NCBI GenBank assembly: GCA_902767015.1
Contig: CACXFV010000117.1
Coordinates: forward strand, 1 to 64,000
Origin: an uncultured Lachnospiraceae bacterium
GTDB taxonomy: Bacteria; Bacillota; Clostridia; Lachnospirales; Lachnospiraceae
DNA length: 64,000 nt
Reading direction: 5' to 3'
The translations under genes were made by a program, and so were the position numbers. Each line of letters begins with the position of its first letter. Position 1 is the stretch's first letter. The notes below the pieces were generated by a model. It was not told the DNA's origin. It did no database searches and saw only the letters and a list, made by a program, of their open reading frames with translations. Of the stretch, positions 63,509 through 64,000 are shown piece by piece.

Positions 63509-63652
63509 AAAAAAACAATATCCTTTCACACATTTATTGGTGCTTTCGCAGCTGCCTGCGAATAATGACCATTATATAATAATTTTTCAAGAACGACAAC
63601 AGTTATACTTGCAAATCAATTATTAATTTAGTATTATATAAGTTGTATTTTT

Positions 63653-63675
63653 ATGCCTGCATTTGCGGCAGGCAT
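63653..63675 (+). other. Hairpin before the GT2 gene
   Basis: ATGCCTGC and GCAGGCAT (8-bp arms, 7-base loop) lie just before the GGGAG ribosome site of the GT2 gene. It could be a terminator from upstream or a leader structure, but has no T-run after it. Confidence 0.35.
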
Positions 63676-63693
63676 CATATGGGAGATGATAGA

Positions 63694-64000
63694 ATGCACA
63701 CCGTTGATATTGTGGTTCCCTGCTACAACGAAGCTGAGGGACTTACTGTATTTTACGAGGAAACCTCTAAAGTAACGGATAATATTGATACTTATCAATT
63801 TAACTATATATTTGTAGATGACGGAAGTAAAGATGAAACCATAAATGTTATCACAGCTCTTGCCGATTCCCATGAGAATGTCAGATATATTTCATTTTCA
63901 AGAAATTTCGGAAAGGAAGCAGGCATGTATGCCGGTCTTTTATACTCTTCCGCAGACTATGTCATTATTATGGATGCCGACTTGCAGCATCCTCCGGTTC
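63694..64000 (+). CDS. Family 2 glycosyltransferase (C-terminus beyond window)
   Basis: Partial gene opening with MHTVDIVVPCYNEAEGLTVF and showing YIFVDDGSKDETIN, then SRNFGKEAGMYAGL and MDADLQHPP. This is the dolichyl-phosphate-mannose-synthase-like GT2 pattern, where DDGSKDE and DADLQ bind the sugar nucleotide and metal. Such enzymes put a sugar on undecaprenyl phosphate, for wall glycan or teichoic acid decoration. The ribosome site GGGAG is 8 bases upstream. The nearby glf supports surface-glycan biosynthesis. Confidence 0.85.
   Translation, partial: MHTVDIVVPCYNEAEGLTVFYEETSKVTDNIDTYQFNYIFVDDGSKDETINVITALADSHENVRYISFSRNFGKEAGMYAGLLYSSADYVIIMDADLQHPPV

Overview
The window looks like a chromosome segment of an anaerobic, spore-forming, low-GC Gram-positive bacterium of the Clostridia, most probably a Lachnospiraceae-type lineage. 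This is inferred from gene content and not from a database search. Sporulation genes (a sigma-K, gpr, spoIIP), an oxygen-sensitive class III ribonucleotide reductase (nrdD-nrdG), a clostridial type IV pilus cluster, RNase J, IreB and a CIRCE-controlled hrcA-grpE-dnaK-dnaJ operon all agree. Nearly everything is on the minus strand. The plus-strand genes are a small HPr-like gene, nrdD-nrdG-dut, rpsT, argG and a partial glycosyltransferase. I saw no rRNA, tRNA, CRISPR array, transposase or prophage.

Layout. 1-7.1 kb: type IV pilus operon (pilB, pilT, pilC, two pilin-like proteins, prepilin peptidase, partial pilM). 7.2-15.8 kb: a surface-glycan-like accessory block: FkbH-type HAD protein, a broken acyl carrier protein gene, a CPA2 antiporter and two tandem YfhO membrane proteins joined by ATGA overlaps. 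16-24 kb: mtaB, ireB, ruvX, yrzB, RNase J, a YlbF-family gene, a truncated MltG-like gene, trmR, trhP and sigK; this resembles the Bacillus yrzL-yrrK-yrzB-yrrL-yrrM-yrrN/O block. 24-31 kb: an HPr-like protein without the catalytic histidine, then thiI with its cysteine desulfurase, rsmE, prmA and glgX. 31-36 kb: the heat-shock operon with promoter and a perfect CIRCE operator. 36-42.5 kb: nrnA, a class V aminotransferase with an ECF vitamin transporter behind a PdxR-like tandem repeat, then nrdD-nrdG-dut behind NrdR boxes. 42.5-47.4 kb: a CotH-type kinase, spoIIP and gpr. 47.4-55.6 kb: rpsT, holA, comEC, a GerMN lipoprotein, a two-component system and comEA. 56-62.4 kb: argC-argJ-argB-argD diverging from argG across an operator region with ArgR-like boxes. 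62.4-64 kb: UDP-galactopyranose mutase and the start of a GT2 glycosyltransferase.

How it fits together. Two blocks follow Bacillus order (hrcA-grpE-dnaK-dnaJ-prmA-rsmE-mtaB and comEA-comEC-holA-rpsT-gpr-spoIIP) but carry inserted modules: glgX, a thiI/desulfurase pair, and a response regulator-kinase-GerMN lipoprotein set inside the com locus that resembles actinobacterial MtrA-MtrB-LpqB. The most interesting candidates are that signalling module, the predicted vitamin B6 uptake/salvage operon, the Crh-like HPr paralogue, the sigma-K without a pro-sequence, the catalytic-domain-less MltG, the broken ACP beside FkbH, and a 77-nt near-perfect hairpin between gpr and spoIIP.

Many start codons were moved from the longest frame to an internal start placed 5-11 bases after a clear Shine-Dalgarno sequence; each case is noted in its entry.
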